Assembly (NCBI GenBank): GCA_021796375.1
Contig: JAJYJF010000021.1
Span: 1 to 12,998 of the forward strand
Direction of reading: 5' to 3'
Length of the DNA stretch: 12,998 nt
Source of the DNA: Chloroflexota bacterium
GTDB taxonomy: Bacteria > Chloroflexota > Anaerolineae > Anaerolineales > Anaerolineaceae
Part shown: positions 1 through 7,047 of the stretch, piece by piece
Position numbering within the stretch: the stretch's first letter is position 1
Layout: each line of letters starts with the position of its first letter
Notes under the pieces: model-generated
What the model saw: the letters and a program-made list of their open reading frames with translations, nothing else
Databases searched by the model: none
Told to the model about the DNA's origin: nothing
Program-made: the position numbers and the translations under genes

Positions 1-2426
1 AGGGTGGCCCGGGCCGGGGATTTCACCCACGGCCGCTGCGCGTCGATCCGGACGCGCCCCTCATTGACGGCCGTCAGCCAGTCCCAGTCCTTGTCCTCAT
101 TGGAGGCGTTCACCACCAGCAGGTACCGCTCGGGGCCCCGCCGGTAGATCATGAAGTCGTCGATCAGCTCCCCCGCGGGGGTAGCCAGGTAGCCGTAGCA
201 AGACTGCCCCGGCTCCAGCCAGGCGGCATAGTTGGACCCGATCACGTCCAGGAAGGCGGTGGCGTGCGGGCCCGAGACCTCAAAGGCGCCCATGTGTGAG
301 ACGTCAAACAGCCCCGCCGCGCCGCGCACCGCGGCATGCTCCTCAGATACGCTGGTGTACCAGACCGGCATCTCCCAGCCGGCAAAGGGCACGAGCTTGG
401 CCCCCATCCGCTTGTGCGTCTCGTACAGCACGGTGCGCTTGAGCGGCGCATCCACCGGCTCCGTCCAGCTCCACTCGGGCAGCGGCTTTCCGGCGGGCTG
501 GGCTTGAGCCTCGGCCAGCAGGCAGGCCTGGCCGATGAAGTAGGGCTTGGTCAGGTCGAACAGCTCGGGCGCCCGGGCGAACAGCTCCCGCGCGTCCGTC
601 CCGGCCGCGAAGAGGGGCTCGCGCCGCGCCGGCAGCCCGGATGGGTCTACCTCGCCTACCACCACCGGGCCCTGCACCTTGCGGAAGACGTCCTCGTCAT
701 CGAACAGCACGTAGCCGTCGGAGAGCCCTTCCAGCCAGGCGCTCACCTGGCCGGCTTCTCCGGCCCCAACCTGCAGCCAGTAGATATCCCGTCCCTGCGC
801 GTCGGCGTCCCGGCGGGCCAGCCGGGCATCCGCCACCAGCTTTCCGGCCCGGTCCAGCAGCAGCGCGCGCGCCGCCTGTCCCGGCGCCAGCTCGACGGTG
901 CTGCCCGCCACCAGCTCCTGGACGAAGGCCCGCGCCCGGAAGCCGGTGAGCGAAAAGATCCGCTCTCCGCTGGCTGCCGGCACGCTCGCCTGGCGCGGGC
1001 GCTCGAAAGCCCCCGCCCGCTCGGCCAGGGCTTGGACTTTCCCCTGCGCATCCGTCAGGACCGCCAGGTCCAGCTTGCCGCGCGGCAGCTCCCCGGCCAG
1101 CCCCTGGTAGGCGAACGGCTGCACCGCCTTCAGCACCTGGGCGACGATCTCGGCCACCTGCACCATGTCGGCTTCCTTCAAGCCGCGCTGGGTCACCCAT
1201 GGGGTGCCGAAGCGCACCCCCGAGGCCAGCGCCGTCCGGGTATCTCCGGGGATGGTGTTCTTGTTGACCACGATCCCGGCCAGGTCCAGCAGGCGCGCGG
1301 CCATCTCCCCGCGCAGCGGGAACCCGGTGCGGGAAGGAATCGCGGAAGCGTTCAGCATCACGATGTGGGTGTCGGTGCCCCCGTAGACCACCTGCAGCCC
1401 GAACTCGGTGAAAGCCTCCGCCAGCGCGCGGGCGTTGGCCACCGTCTGCTGCTGCAGCTGGCGGTACTCTTCCGTCCGGGCCAGTCTGGCCGCCACGGCG
1501 ATGGCGGCGAACTTGTTGGGGTGCGGCCCGCCCTGCGCCCCGGGGAAGATGGCGCTGTCGATCTTTTGGGCTTTCTCCTCGTCGGTGGTCAGGATCACCG
1601 CCCCGCGGGGACCGCCCAGCGTCTTGTGGGTGGTGAAGACCGTCACGTCGGCGATCCCCACCGGGTTTGGATAGACCCCGCCAATCACCAGTCCGGCCGT
1701 GTGGGCAATATCGGCCATCAGCACCGCCCCGACCTCGTCGGCGATGGACCGGAAAGCCGCCCAGTCCGGCGCCCAGGAGAAGGAGGTGTAGCCGGCCACG
1801 ATCACCCGCGGCCGGTATTCGCGGGCCAGCGCGCGGATCTGGGAGTAGTCCAGCTTCTGGCTGGCCGGGTCCACCCCGTAGGAGACCACCTTGTAGCGCT
1901 TGCCGGACTGGTTGAACTCCGAGCCGTGCGTCAGGTGGCCGCCCTGGAACAGGTCCAGCCCCATCAGCGTCTGTCCCGCCTGCATGAAGGCATCGTAGAC
2001 GGCCAGGTTGGCCGCCGAGCCCGACAGCGCTTGGACGTTGGCGCGAATGCTGGCGGCCGGGGCGCTCGGGTTGGCGAAGCAGTCGGCGATGCGCCGGGCT
2101 GCCAGGGCCTCCAGGATGTCCACGTAATCCACCCCTTTGTAGAAGCGCCGGTCGGCGTAGCGCCGGTAGTAAGCCAGCTGGTAAGCCTCGTCCGACAGCA
2201 GCGCCTCACTCTCGCGCGTGGCCCGCAGGGGCGGGTACCCCTCGGCGTAGACGTTGTTGAACACCGAGCCCAATGCCTGGCGGACCGCCTGCGGGGCGCA
2301 GGATTCGGAGGGGATCATGATGAGCTTCTCCGCCTGGCGGGCCGTCTCCCCCTCGATCAGCTGCGCCACGTACGGGTCTATCTTCTCAAGCTCCCCACGA
2401 AAGAGAAAATCATTTTGTTGTGTCAT
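1..2426 (-). CDS. glyA-gcvT: Fused serine hydroxymethyltransferase and GcvT aminomethyltransferase (3' end beyond window)
   Basis: One uninterrupted frame of 808 codons starts at ATG 2426 (ribosome site AAAGGAG six bases upstream, 17 nt after gcvPB) and runs off the left edge. Residues 1-435 are a PLP-dependent serine hydroxymethyltransferase (serine plus THF to glycine plus methylene-THF): YAEGYP at 60-65, RFYKG at 94-98, the PLP aspartate in ADIAHTAG (D239), and the Schiff-base lysine in TTHKTLGGPRGA (K268). About 28 residues separate YAEGYP from RFYKG, longer than in classical GlyA. Residues 490-635 resemble a degenerate GcvT or YgfZ folate-binding half-domain (LAPGQ, GKLVADARLARR, QGP, KPYFIGQ). 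From about 664 a well-conserved GcvT T-protein begins (YETHKRMGAKLVPFAGWEMP, FDVSHMG at 707-713, the Asp pair D756-D757), which releases ammonia from the H-protein aminomethyl arm and makes methylene-THF. At least 200 GcvT residues should lie outside the window. Domain calls are firm; that all parts are active is inference. Confidence 0.93.
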   Translation of the reverse strand, partial: MTQQNDFLFRGELEKIDPYVAQLIEGETARQAEKLIMIPSESCAPQAVRQALGSVFNNVYAEGYPPLRATRESEALLSDEAYQLAYYRRYADRRFYKGVDYVDILEALAARRIADCFANPSAPAASIRANVQALSGSAANLAVYDAFMQAGQTLMGLDLFQGGHLTHGSEFNQSGKRYKVVSYGVDPASQKLDYSQIRALAREYRPRVIVAGYTSFSWAPDWAAFRSIADEVGAVLMADIAHTAGLVIGGVYPNPVGIADVTVFTTHKTLGGPRGAVILTTDEEKAQKIDSAIFPGAQGGPHPNKFAAIAVAARLARTEEYRQLQQQTVANARALAEAFTEFGLQVVYGGTDTHIVMLNASAIPSRTGFPLRGEMAARLLDLAGIVVNKNTIPGDTRTALASGVRFGTPWVTQRGLKEADMVQVAEIVAQVLKAVQPFAYQGLAGELPRGKLDLAVLTDAQGKVQALAERAGAFERPRQASVPAASGERIFSLTGFRARAFVQELVAGSTVELAPGQAARALLLDRAGKLVADARLARRDADAQGRDIYWLQVGAGEAGQVSAWLEGLSDGYVLFDDEDVFRKVQGPVVVGEVDPSGLPARREPLFAAGTDARELFARAPELFDLTKPYFIGQACLLAEAQAQPAGKPLPEWSWTEPVDAPLKRTVLYETHKRMGAKLVPFAGWEMPVWYTSVSEEHAAVRGAAGLFDVSHMGAFEVSGPHATAFLDVIGSNYAAWLEPGQSCYGYLATPAGELIDDFMIYRRGPERYLLVVNASNEDKDWDWLTAVNEGRVRIDAQRPWVKSPARAT

Positions 2427-2443
2427 CCGTTACTCCTTTCAAA

Positions 2444-3880
2444 CTATCCTTTGTAACACAGCACCGGGTTGCGCGCCGCTCGCACCTCATCCAGCCGGAA
2501 GACTGGGGTGACGTGCGGGGCGCTGCGCAGCAGTTCGGGATCCCGCCCGGCTTCCTCGGCGATCTGGCGCATGATCTCGGCAAACTGCTCGAGCATTTCT
2601 TTGGATTCGGTTTCGGTCGGCTCGATCATAAGCGCATCGTGAACGATCAGCGGGAAGTAGTTGGTGGGTGGGTGCACGCCGTAGTCGATCAGCCGCTTGG
2701 AGACATCCAGCGCGCGCACGCCGGCCGCGGGGATATCCCCGTGGACGACGAACTCGTGCATGCACGAGCGGTCGATCGCCAGGCTGAAATACGGCGTCAC
2801 CAGCGCTTTGAGGTAGTTGGCATTGAGCACCGCATCTTCCGCCACCTGGCGCAGCCCATCCGGGCCCATCATGCGGATGTAGGTGTAAGCGCGCAGGAAC
2901 ATGCCGTAGTTGCCGTAGAAGGCTTTCAGCCGGCCGATGGATTGCTCCGGCGCCTGCAGGCGGTACTGGCCCTCCTCCTGGACCACGACCGGTCCGGGCA
3001 GGAAGGGCAGCAGGCGCGGTCCGGCGCCCACGGGTCCGCTGCCGGGGCCGCCCCCGCCGTGCGGGGTGGTAAAGGTCTTGTGCAGGTTGAAGTGCATCAC
3101 GTCGAAGCCCAGGTCTCCCGGCCGGGCCACCCCCAGCAGGGCGTTCAGGTTGGCCCCGTCGCCGTACATCAGCCCGCCGCAGGCGTGGACCGCCTCGCAG
3201 ACCTCGAGGACGTGCTCCTCGAACAGCCCCAGCGTATTGGGATTGGTGAGCATCAGGCCGACCACGCTGTCGTCGCACTCGCGCCGCAGCGCTTCCAGGT
3301 CCACGTTCCCGCGCCTGTCGGAGGGGATCTGCACCACGCTGAAGCCGCTCATGGCGCTGGTAGCCGGGTTGGTGCCGTGCGCCGAATCGGGGATGAGCAT
3401 CTTGGTCCGTTTGGTATCCCCGCGGCTGGCGTGGTAAGCGCGCATCATCAGCACCCCGGTGAACTCACCGTGGGCCCCGGCGGCGGGCTGCAGGCTCACC
3501 CCGGCAAACCCGGAGATCTCCTTGAGCGCTTCCTGCAAATTGTACATCAGCTCCAGGCTGCCCTGGACGGTTTCCTGCGGCTGCAGCGGGTGGACCTGGG
3601 TGAGGCCCTCGATCGTGGCGGCCTTCTCATTCACCCTGGGGTTGTATTTCATCGTGCACGAGCCCAGCGGGTAGAAATGCGTGTCGATGGAATAGTTTTT
3701 CTGCGAGAGGTGGGTGTAGTGGCGAACAAACTCCAGCTCGGAGACCTCAGGCAGGTTCACCTCTTCGCGGGTATAGCCCTCGGGGAGGGCGGCGGCCGGC
3801 ACGTCCAGCTCCGGCAGGGTGTAGGCGCGGCGGCCCGGGGAAGACATCTCAAAGATCAAAGGTTCTGGTTCGAGTCTCAT
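2444..3880 (-). CDS. gcvPB: Glycine decarboxylase P-protein subunit 2 (GcvPB)
   Basis: This is the PLP-binding subunit of two-part glycine decarboxylase. With GcvPA it decarboxylates glycine and moves the aminomethyl group to lipoyl-GcvH in the cytoplasm. From ATG 3880 the protein has 478 residues, normal for the family. The PLP lysine is K268 in HFNLHKTFTTPHGGGGPG. Other hallmarks are PLGSCTMKYNP (71-81), QPAAGAHGE (131-139), DSAHGTNPA (165-173) and MYGDGANLNALLG (238-250). The frame is open upstream to 3958, but ATG 3880 is preferred because it has the site GGAGGTG five bases upstream and overlaps the gcvPA stop as ATGA, implying translational coupling. The gene sits between gcvPA and the glyA-gcvT fusion. 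The split P-protein is a normal bacterial form, not a frameshift. Confidence 0.96.
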   Translation of the reverse strand: MRLEPEPLIFEMSSPGRRAYTLPELDVPAAALPEGYTREEVNLPEVSELEFVRHYTHLSQKNYSIDTHFYPLGSCTMKYNPRVNEKAATIEGLTQVHPLQPQETVQGSLELMYNLQEALKEISGFAGVSLQPAAGAHGEFTGVLMMRAYHASRGDTKRTKMLIPDSAHGTNPATSAMSGFSVVQIPSDRRGNVDLEALRRECDDSVVGLMLTNPNTLGLFEEHVLEVCEAVHACGGLMYGDGANLNALLGVARPGDLGFDVMHFNLHKTFTTPHGGGGPGSGPVGAGPRLLPFLPGPVVVQEEGQYRLQAPEQSIGRLKAFYGNYGMFLRAYTYIRMMGPDGLRQVAEDAVLNANYLKALVTPYFSLAIDRSCMHEFVVHGDIPAAGVRALDVSKRLIDYGVHPPTNYFPLIVHDALMIEPTETESKEMLEQFAEIMRQIAEEAGRDPELLRSAPHVTPVFRLDEVRAARNPVLCYKG

Positions 3881-5229
3881 GGCTTCACCTCCGCCAGGGT
3901 TTTCAGGGCTGCCACCAGCCGGTCGATCTGCTGGCGGGAGTTCATTTCGGTCAAGCACACGAGCATCTGGTTGCGCGCCTGGGGGTAATCCTGCTCCAGG
4001 TCGTACCCGCCCAGGATGCCTTTTTCGAGCAGCGCAGCGTTTATCTCCGCTACCGGGCGAGGGCAGGCTACCACGAACTCATTGAAGAAATTCCCCGGGT
4101 TGAGCACCCGGTACCCCGCGAGCTGGCTGATCTCGGCCGCGGCATAGTGCGCTTTGTGATAGCACAGCTCGGCGACCGCCCGCAGCCCGGCCTTCCCCAT
4201 GTACGCCATGTACATGGCGGCGGTCAGGGCAACCAGGCCCTGGTTGGTGCAGATGTTAGAGGTGGCTTTTTCGCGGCGGATGTGCTGCTCGCGGGTGGTG
4301 AGGGTCAGGACAAAGCCGCGCCGGCCCTCGGTATCCACGGTCTCGCCGACCAGCCGGCCGGGCATCTTGCGCACGTAGCTATCCCGGGTGGCGAAGATCC
4401 CCAGGTACGGGCCGCCGAAATTCAAACCGGCGCCCAGGGGCTGGCCTTCCGCCACCACGATGTCCGCCCCGTACCGGCCGGGCGGCACCAGCAGGCCCAG
4501 GCTGATGACCGGGACGGCGACTACCACCAGCAGCGCGCCGGCGGCGTGCACCCGCTCCGCCAGGCCTTCGACCGGCAGCAGGTCGCCGAAGAAGGTCGGG
4601 TTCTGGACGATCAGGCAGGCGGTATCCCCGTCGAGCCGGGCGAGCAGGTCCTCCAGGCTCGCGGACGGATCTTCGTCGCCGATCACCTGCGCCTGGCGGC
4701 CGGGCAGGTAGGTGCGCAGCACCTGGCGGTACTGGGGATGGATCGAGGGAGCAACCAGCACCTTGTGGCGCTTGCCGTTCGAGACGTTGATGGCCATGAG
4801 GGCAGCTTCGGCCATCGCCGTCGCCCCATCATAATGGCTGGCATTCACCACCTCCATCCCGGTCAGCTCGGCCGCCATGGACTGGTATTCGAAGATCGCC
4901 TGGAGCGTGCCCTGGCTGACCTCGGGCTGGTAGGGGGTGTAGGCGGTCAGGAACTCCCCGCGGCTGGTGAGGGCGGGGATGGCGGAGGGAACGAAATGGT
5001 TGTAGGCCCCGGCTCCCAGGAAGGTGGCGAAGCAGCCGGTGGATTTGTTTTTGAGCGCCAGCCCGTACAGCTCGTCCAGAATTTCCATCTCCGAGACGGC
5101 TTTGGGCAGCTTGAGCGGCGGGAAGCGGTAGGCGGACGGGACGTCGCTGAAGAGCGCTTCCACGCTCGGCGCGCCGATCTTTTCCAGCATGGCGCGCCGG
5201 TTTTCGTGTGTGGCGGGTAAATAGGCCAT
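3877..5229 (-). CDS. gcvPA: Glycine decarboxylase P-protein subunit 1 (GcvPA)
   Basis: This is the non-PLP half of the split P-protein and partners GcvPB in glycine decarboxylation. The 450-residue product has the family signature throughout: start region YLPATHENRRAML, GCFATFLGAGAYNHFVP (65-81), YTPYQPEVSQGTLQ (97-110), the SHYDGATAMAEAAL motif (131-144), the GQPLGAGLNFGGPYLG loop, and REKATSNICTNQ in the C-terminal half. The frame is open to 5292 and has three candidate ATGs. I chose 5229: the ribosome site AAGGAG is seven bases upstream there, but only one base before the ATG at 5235, which overlaps the gcvH stop. Two bases separate gcvH from this start, so the H, PA and PB genes form a coupled run. 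Nothing is missing or broken. Confidence 0.95.
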   Translation of the reverse strand: MAYLPATHENRRAMLEKIGAPSVEALFSDVPSAYRFPPLKLPKAVSEMEILDELYGLALKNKSTGCFATFLGAGAYNHFVPSAIPALTSRGEFLTAYTPYQPEVSQGTLQAIFEYQSMAAELTGMEVVNASHYDGATAMAEAALMAINVSNGKRHKVLVAPSIHPQYRQVLRTYLPGRQAQVIGDEDPSASLEDLLARLDGDTACLIVQNPTFFGDLLPVEGLAERVHAAGALLVVVAVPVISLGLLVPPGRYGADIVVAEGQPLGAGLNFGGPYLGIFATRDSYVRKMPGRLVGETVDTEGRRGFVLTLTTREQHIRREKATSNICTNQGLVALTAAMYMAYMGKAGLRAVAELCYHKAHYAAAEISQLAGYRVLNPGNFFNEFVVACPRPVAEINAALLEKGILGGYDLEQDYPQARNQMLVCLTEMNSRQQIDRLVAALKTLAEVKP

Positions 5230-5231
5230 GC

Positions 5232-5621
5232 TCATTCTCCTTCTGACGCGCACAAAGCTTCGTAATCCGCCGGGGAGAGCAGCGTCTCCCAATCCCCCGG
5301 GTTTTCGGGCTCGAATTTCAAGAGCCAGCCCTGGTTGAAGGGGTCGGAGTTGATCACCTCCGGGGAAGAGGCGACGTCTTCATTGACCTCCCGGACGGTG
5401 CCGCTCACCGGCATCAACAGGTCAGAGGCGGCTTTTACCGATTCGAGGGCGCCCAGCGCGGCCCCTTGCTTGAACGGCTCCCCAACCCCCGGCAGCTCGA
5501 CGTACACGATGTCGGAGAGGGATTCCTGGGCGTGGTCGGTAATCCCGTAGGTCCACAGCGTCCCCTCCTGCCGCACCCACTCGTGCGAGCGGGTATACCT
5601 GGCTTTCTCGTCAATTTTCAT
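5232..5621 (-). CDS. gcvH: Glycine cleavage system H protein
   Basis: GcvH is the lipoyl carrier that shuttles the aminomethyl intermediate between the P, T and L proteins. The product is 129 residues, standard length. The lipoyl-attachment lysine is K63 in ALESVKAASDLLMPVSG, matching the classic ESVKAAS motif. The N-terminal YTRSHEWV and the GITDHAQESLSDIVYVELP stretch are also typical. A ribosome site (AGGAG, then AAAGG) precedes ATG 5621. It is the first gene of the glycine cleavage run, 90 nt after the nitroreductase-like gene, and that gap holds a weak promoter-like element. The L protein and lipoylation enzymes that GcvH needs are not in the window and must be encoded elsewhere. Confidence 0.97.
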   Translation of the reverse strand: MKIDEKARYTRSHEWVRQEGTLWTYGITDHAQESLSDIVYVELPGVGEPFKQGAALGALESVKAASDLLMPVSGTVREVNEDVASSPEVINSDPFNQGWLLKFEPENPGDWETLLSPADYEALCASEGE

Positions 5622-5661
5622 CGTCCTTTCTCCTCGTCTCTATTTGATTCCCGCGGGTTGG

Positions 5662-5692
5662 TCGCGAGATTATCATCCAAAGTTCATCCAAA
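5662..5692 (-). promoter_or_regulatory. Possible gcvH promoter or operator: tandem TTTGGATGA repeats followed by GATAAT
   Basis: Read on the minus strand, the 90-nt gap before gcvH has two copies of TTTGGATGA (5692-5684 and 5681-5673) with an 11-base period, about one helical turn. The second copy runs into GATAAT (5674-5669), which resembles a -10 box and would start transcription about 40 nt before the gcvH ATG. I see no convincing -35 box. The layout would suit an activator-dependent promoter, but a chance repeat is possible. Confidence 0.3.
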
Positions 5693-5711
5693 CGATCCCT
5701 TCCCGTTCGAT

Positions 5712-6956
5712 TTACAGATCGTGCCATTCCGCCAGGTGCTTGCGGGTATTTTCCGGCACGACCTCGGCAGGATAGTAGCGGTCGTAGAAATCCACATCCA
5801 GGTGGTGGACGGTGATCATGGTTGGAAGCTGGATCGTATCCGCCAGGGCGGGGAACCTCCCATAGGTGTCGTAGACGTAATTGCAGAGGTCTTTCGATGC
5901 CTGTCTGGTTTCGGCGCGCAGCTGCCTGGACCCGGAAACCACCGCCTGCCAGTCTTTCAAGGGGGTCGTGCCGGAATAGGCGGCGGTCAGCAGCCCATCC
6001 GCGCCGTAGCGGATATCAAAAAACTCGTCGACCGCCTGATCCATGGTTTTATAGGGCGGGCAGAACCCCTCGAAGACGCCGTCCAACCCGACCGGGTTGG
6101 GCTGCCCATCCGCGTCTGTCTCGAAGCGGAAGCCGAGTCCCTGGGTGAAATGCGTCCCTCCCAGGACGACCGGCGCGGAAAGGCCGGTGACGATGCACCC
6201 CAGGCCGATCGCCTCGGCGGCCAGCATGATATTCTGGGAGATGTAGAAGCTCACCCCGCACTGGGGGATCAGCGTTGAATCGTCCAGGTGCCGGAGGGTT
6301 GTTTGCGCGCCGGTCAGGTACCCGCAGCGGACCCACTCCTCGATGCCGGCCCAGCGCTGGTAGCGCTCGTCGAAATACCTGGCTTTGCCGCGCTCGATCC
6401 CGGCGGTGATGTGGTTGATGTGCTCCACGCTCAGGTCGACGACCGGGAAGAAGACGGTCGATCCGGGCTTGTTATCGAACCAGCGGTTGGACCCAAGCGA
6501 AGCGGCTTTGGAAAAATCGGGCCGGGTGGGGCTGATGCGGTGCAGGCCCTGGCGGTAGGCCTCGAGGATCTTTTCGCGGTCCCCTTCGCCGGCGATTTCC
6601 ACGACTTTTGTCGCATCCGGCGGCTCATAGGCATAGACGCCGCTGTCGTTGACGATGATCAGCAGCACGCGCTGGTCGTTGCAGGGGCTTGGGTGGCTGC
6701 GCCCGTTCCAGGAGGAATGCACCCCGGTGGACACCTGCCCTTCGCCCAGCGCAAAGCCGGTGACCCCGTGGCCGGCCCAGGCCAGCAGCGCGGTCTCCAG
6801 ATCATCCAGGGGGAGGGCTGGTTTTTCGGAGGCGTAGCGAAAAGTGTCGTCCCGGGCGTACTGATATCCAAGCCCGAAGCGCCTGACCCTGCGCTGGGAA
6901 AGGGCCTGAAAGAGTGGAAATTCAAAAACCCGCTTGATTTTTTCTTCCGTGTTCAT
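5712..6956 (-). CDS. Nitroreductase-fold flavoprotein, substrate unknown
   Basis: The 414-residue product looks like a large, divergent member of the FMN-dependent nitroreductase superfamily. An N-terminal ALSQRRVRRFG segment (19-28) matches the RRS(I/V)R-type phosphate-binding start of the fold. A buried helix ISQNIMLAAEAIGLGCIVTG (239-258) matches the family's LAAxALGLG signature. The N- and C-terminal signatures lie about 210 residues apart, and the protein is about twice the usual length. The tail has a distinctive YGRFPA (365-370) and HHLDVDFYDRYYP (384-396). I see no signal peptide or membrane segment. The start is uncertain: ATG 6956 gives a family-like N-terminus but a poor ribosome site, while a TTG at 6992 with AAAGG just upstream would add 12 residues. 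It lies 91 nt (from ATG 6956) after the nitrilase gene and 90 nt before gcvH, so a link to glycine or amine metabolism is plausible but unproven. Confidence 0.7.
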   Translation of the reverse strand: MNTEEKIKRVFEFPLFQALSQRRVRRFGLGYQYARDDTFRYASEKPALPLDDLETALLAWAGHGVTGFALGEGQVSTGVHSSWNGRSHPSPCNDQRVLLIIVNDSGVYAYEPPDATKVVEIAGEGDREKILEAYRQGLHRISPTRPDFSKAASLGSNRWFDNKPGSTVFFPVVDLSVEHINHITAGIERGKARYFDERYQRWAGIEEWVRCGYLTGAQTTLRHLDDSTLIPQCGVSFYISQNIMLAAEAIGLGCIVTGLSAPVVLGGTHFTQGLGFRFETDADGQPNPVGLDGVFEGFCPPYKTMDQAVDEFFDIRYGADGLLTAAYSGTTPLKDWQAVVSGSRQLRAETRQASKDLCNYVYDTYGRFPALADTIQLPTMITVHHLDVDFYDRYYPAEVVPENTRKHLAEWHDL

Positions 6957-7019
6957 GTCTGTATTTTCTGAGCGAGATCCCCCGCGAATCAAAGCGCCTT
7001 TCTTTCAGATTTACTGCGG

Positions 7020-7036
7020 CGGGGGAAGTTCCCCCG
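7020..7036 (-). other. GC hairpin just after the nitrilase stop codon
   Basis: CGGGGG (7020-7025) and CCCCCG (7031-7036) form a six-base-pair stem with a five-base loop; the two flanking loop bases on each side are also complementary. It begins about 12 nt past the nitrilase stop and precedes the nitroreductase-like gene. No run of U follows on the transcribed strand, so it is not a classical intrinsic terminator. It may protect the mRNA 3' end or partly attenuate read-through. Confidence 0.4.
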
Positions 7037-7047
7037 GGCGAAAAGAT

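Noticed and set aside
1..2426. Two separate genes, glyA and gcvT, joined by a sequencing error.
   Set aside because: The frame was checked at several points from 2426 to 452 and stays the same, and the 225 residues between the two enzymes read as protein-like sequence with GcvT-like motifs, which a simple lost stop would not give.
336..2456. A 706-codon open frame on the plus strand, opposite the SHMT-GcvT gene; similar long plus-strand frames at 2420-3988, 4147-5220, 8514-10412, 10315-11673 and 11583-12878.
   Set aside because: The translations are low-complexity (rich in R, G, H, Q, P, L) and match no family, while the opposite strand encodes clear conserved enzymes. Long antisense frames are a side effect of GC-rich codon use.
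2444..5229. A frameshifted single gcvP gene.
   Set aside because: Two-subunit P-protein (GcvPA plus GcvPB) is a standard bacterial form; both halves have normal lengths and their own ribosome sites.
5622..5711. Glycine riboswitch before gcvH.
   Set aside because: The 90-nt gap is too short for a tandem aptamer and shows none of the conserved core segments I would expect.
7020..7036. Intrinsic transcription terminator after the nitrilase gene.
   Set aside because: The stem is short and no run of U follows on the transcribed strand, so it is listed only as a hairpin.
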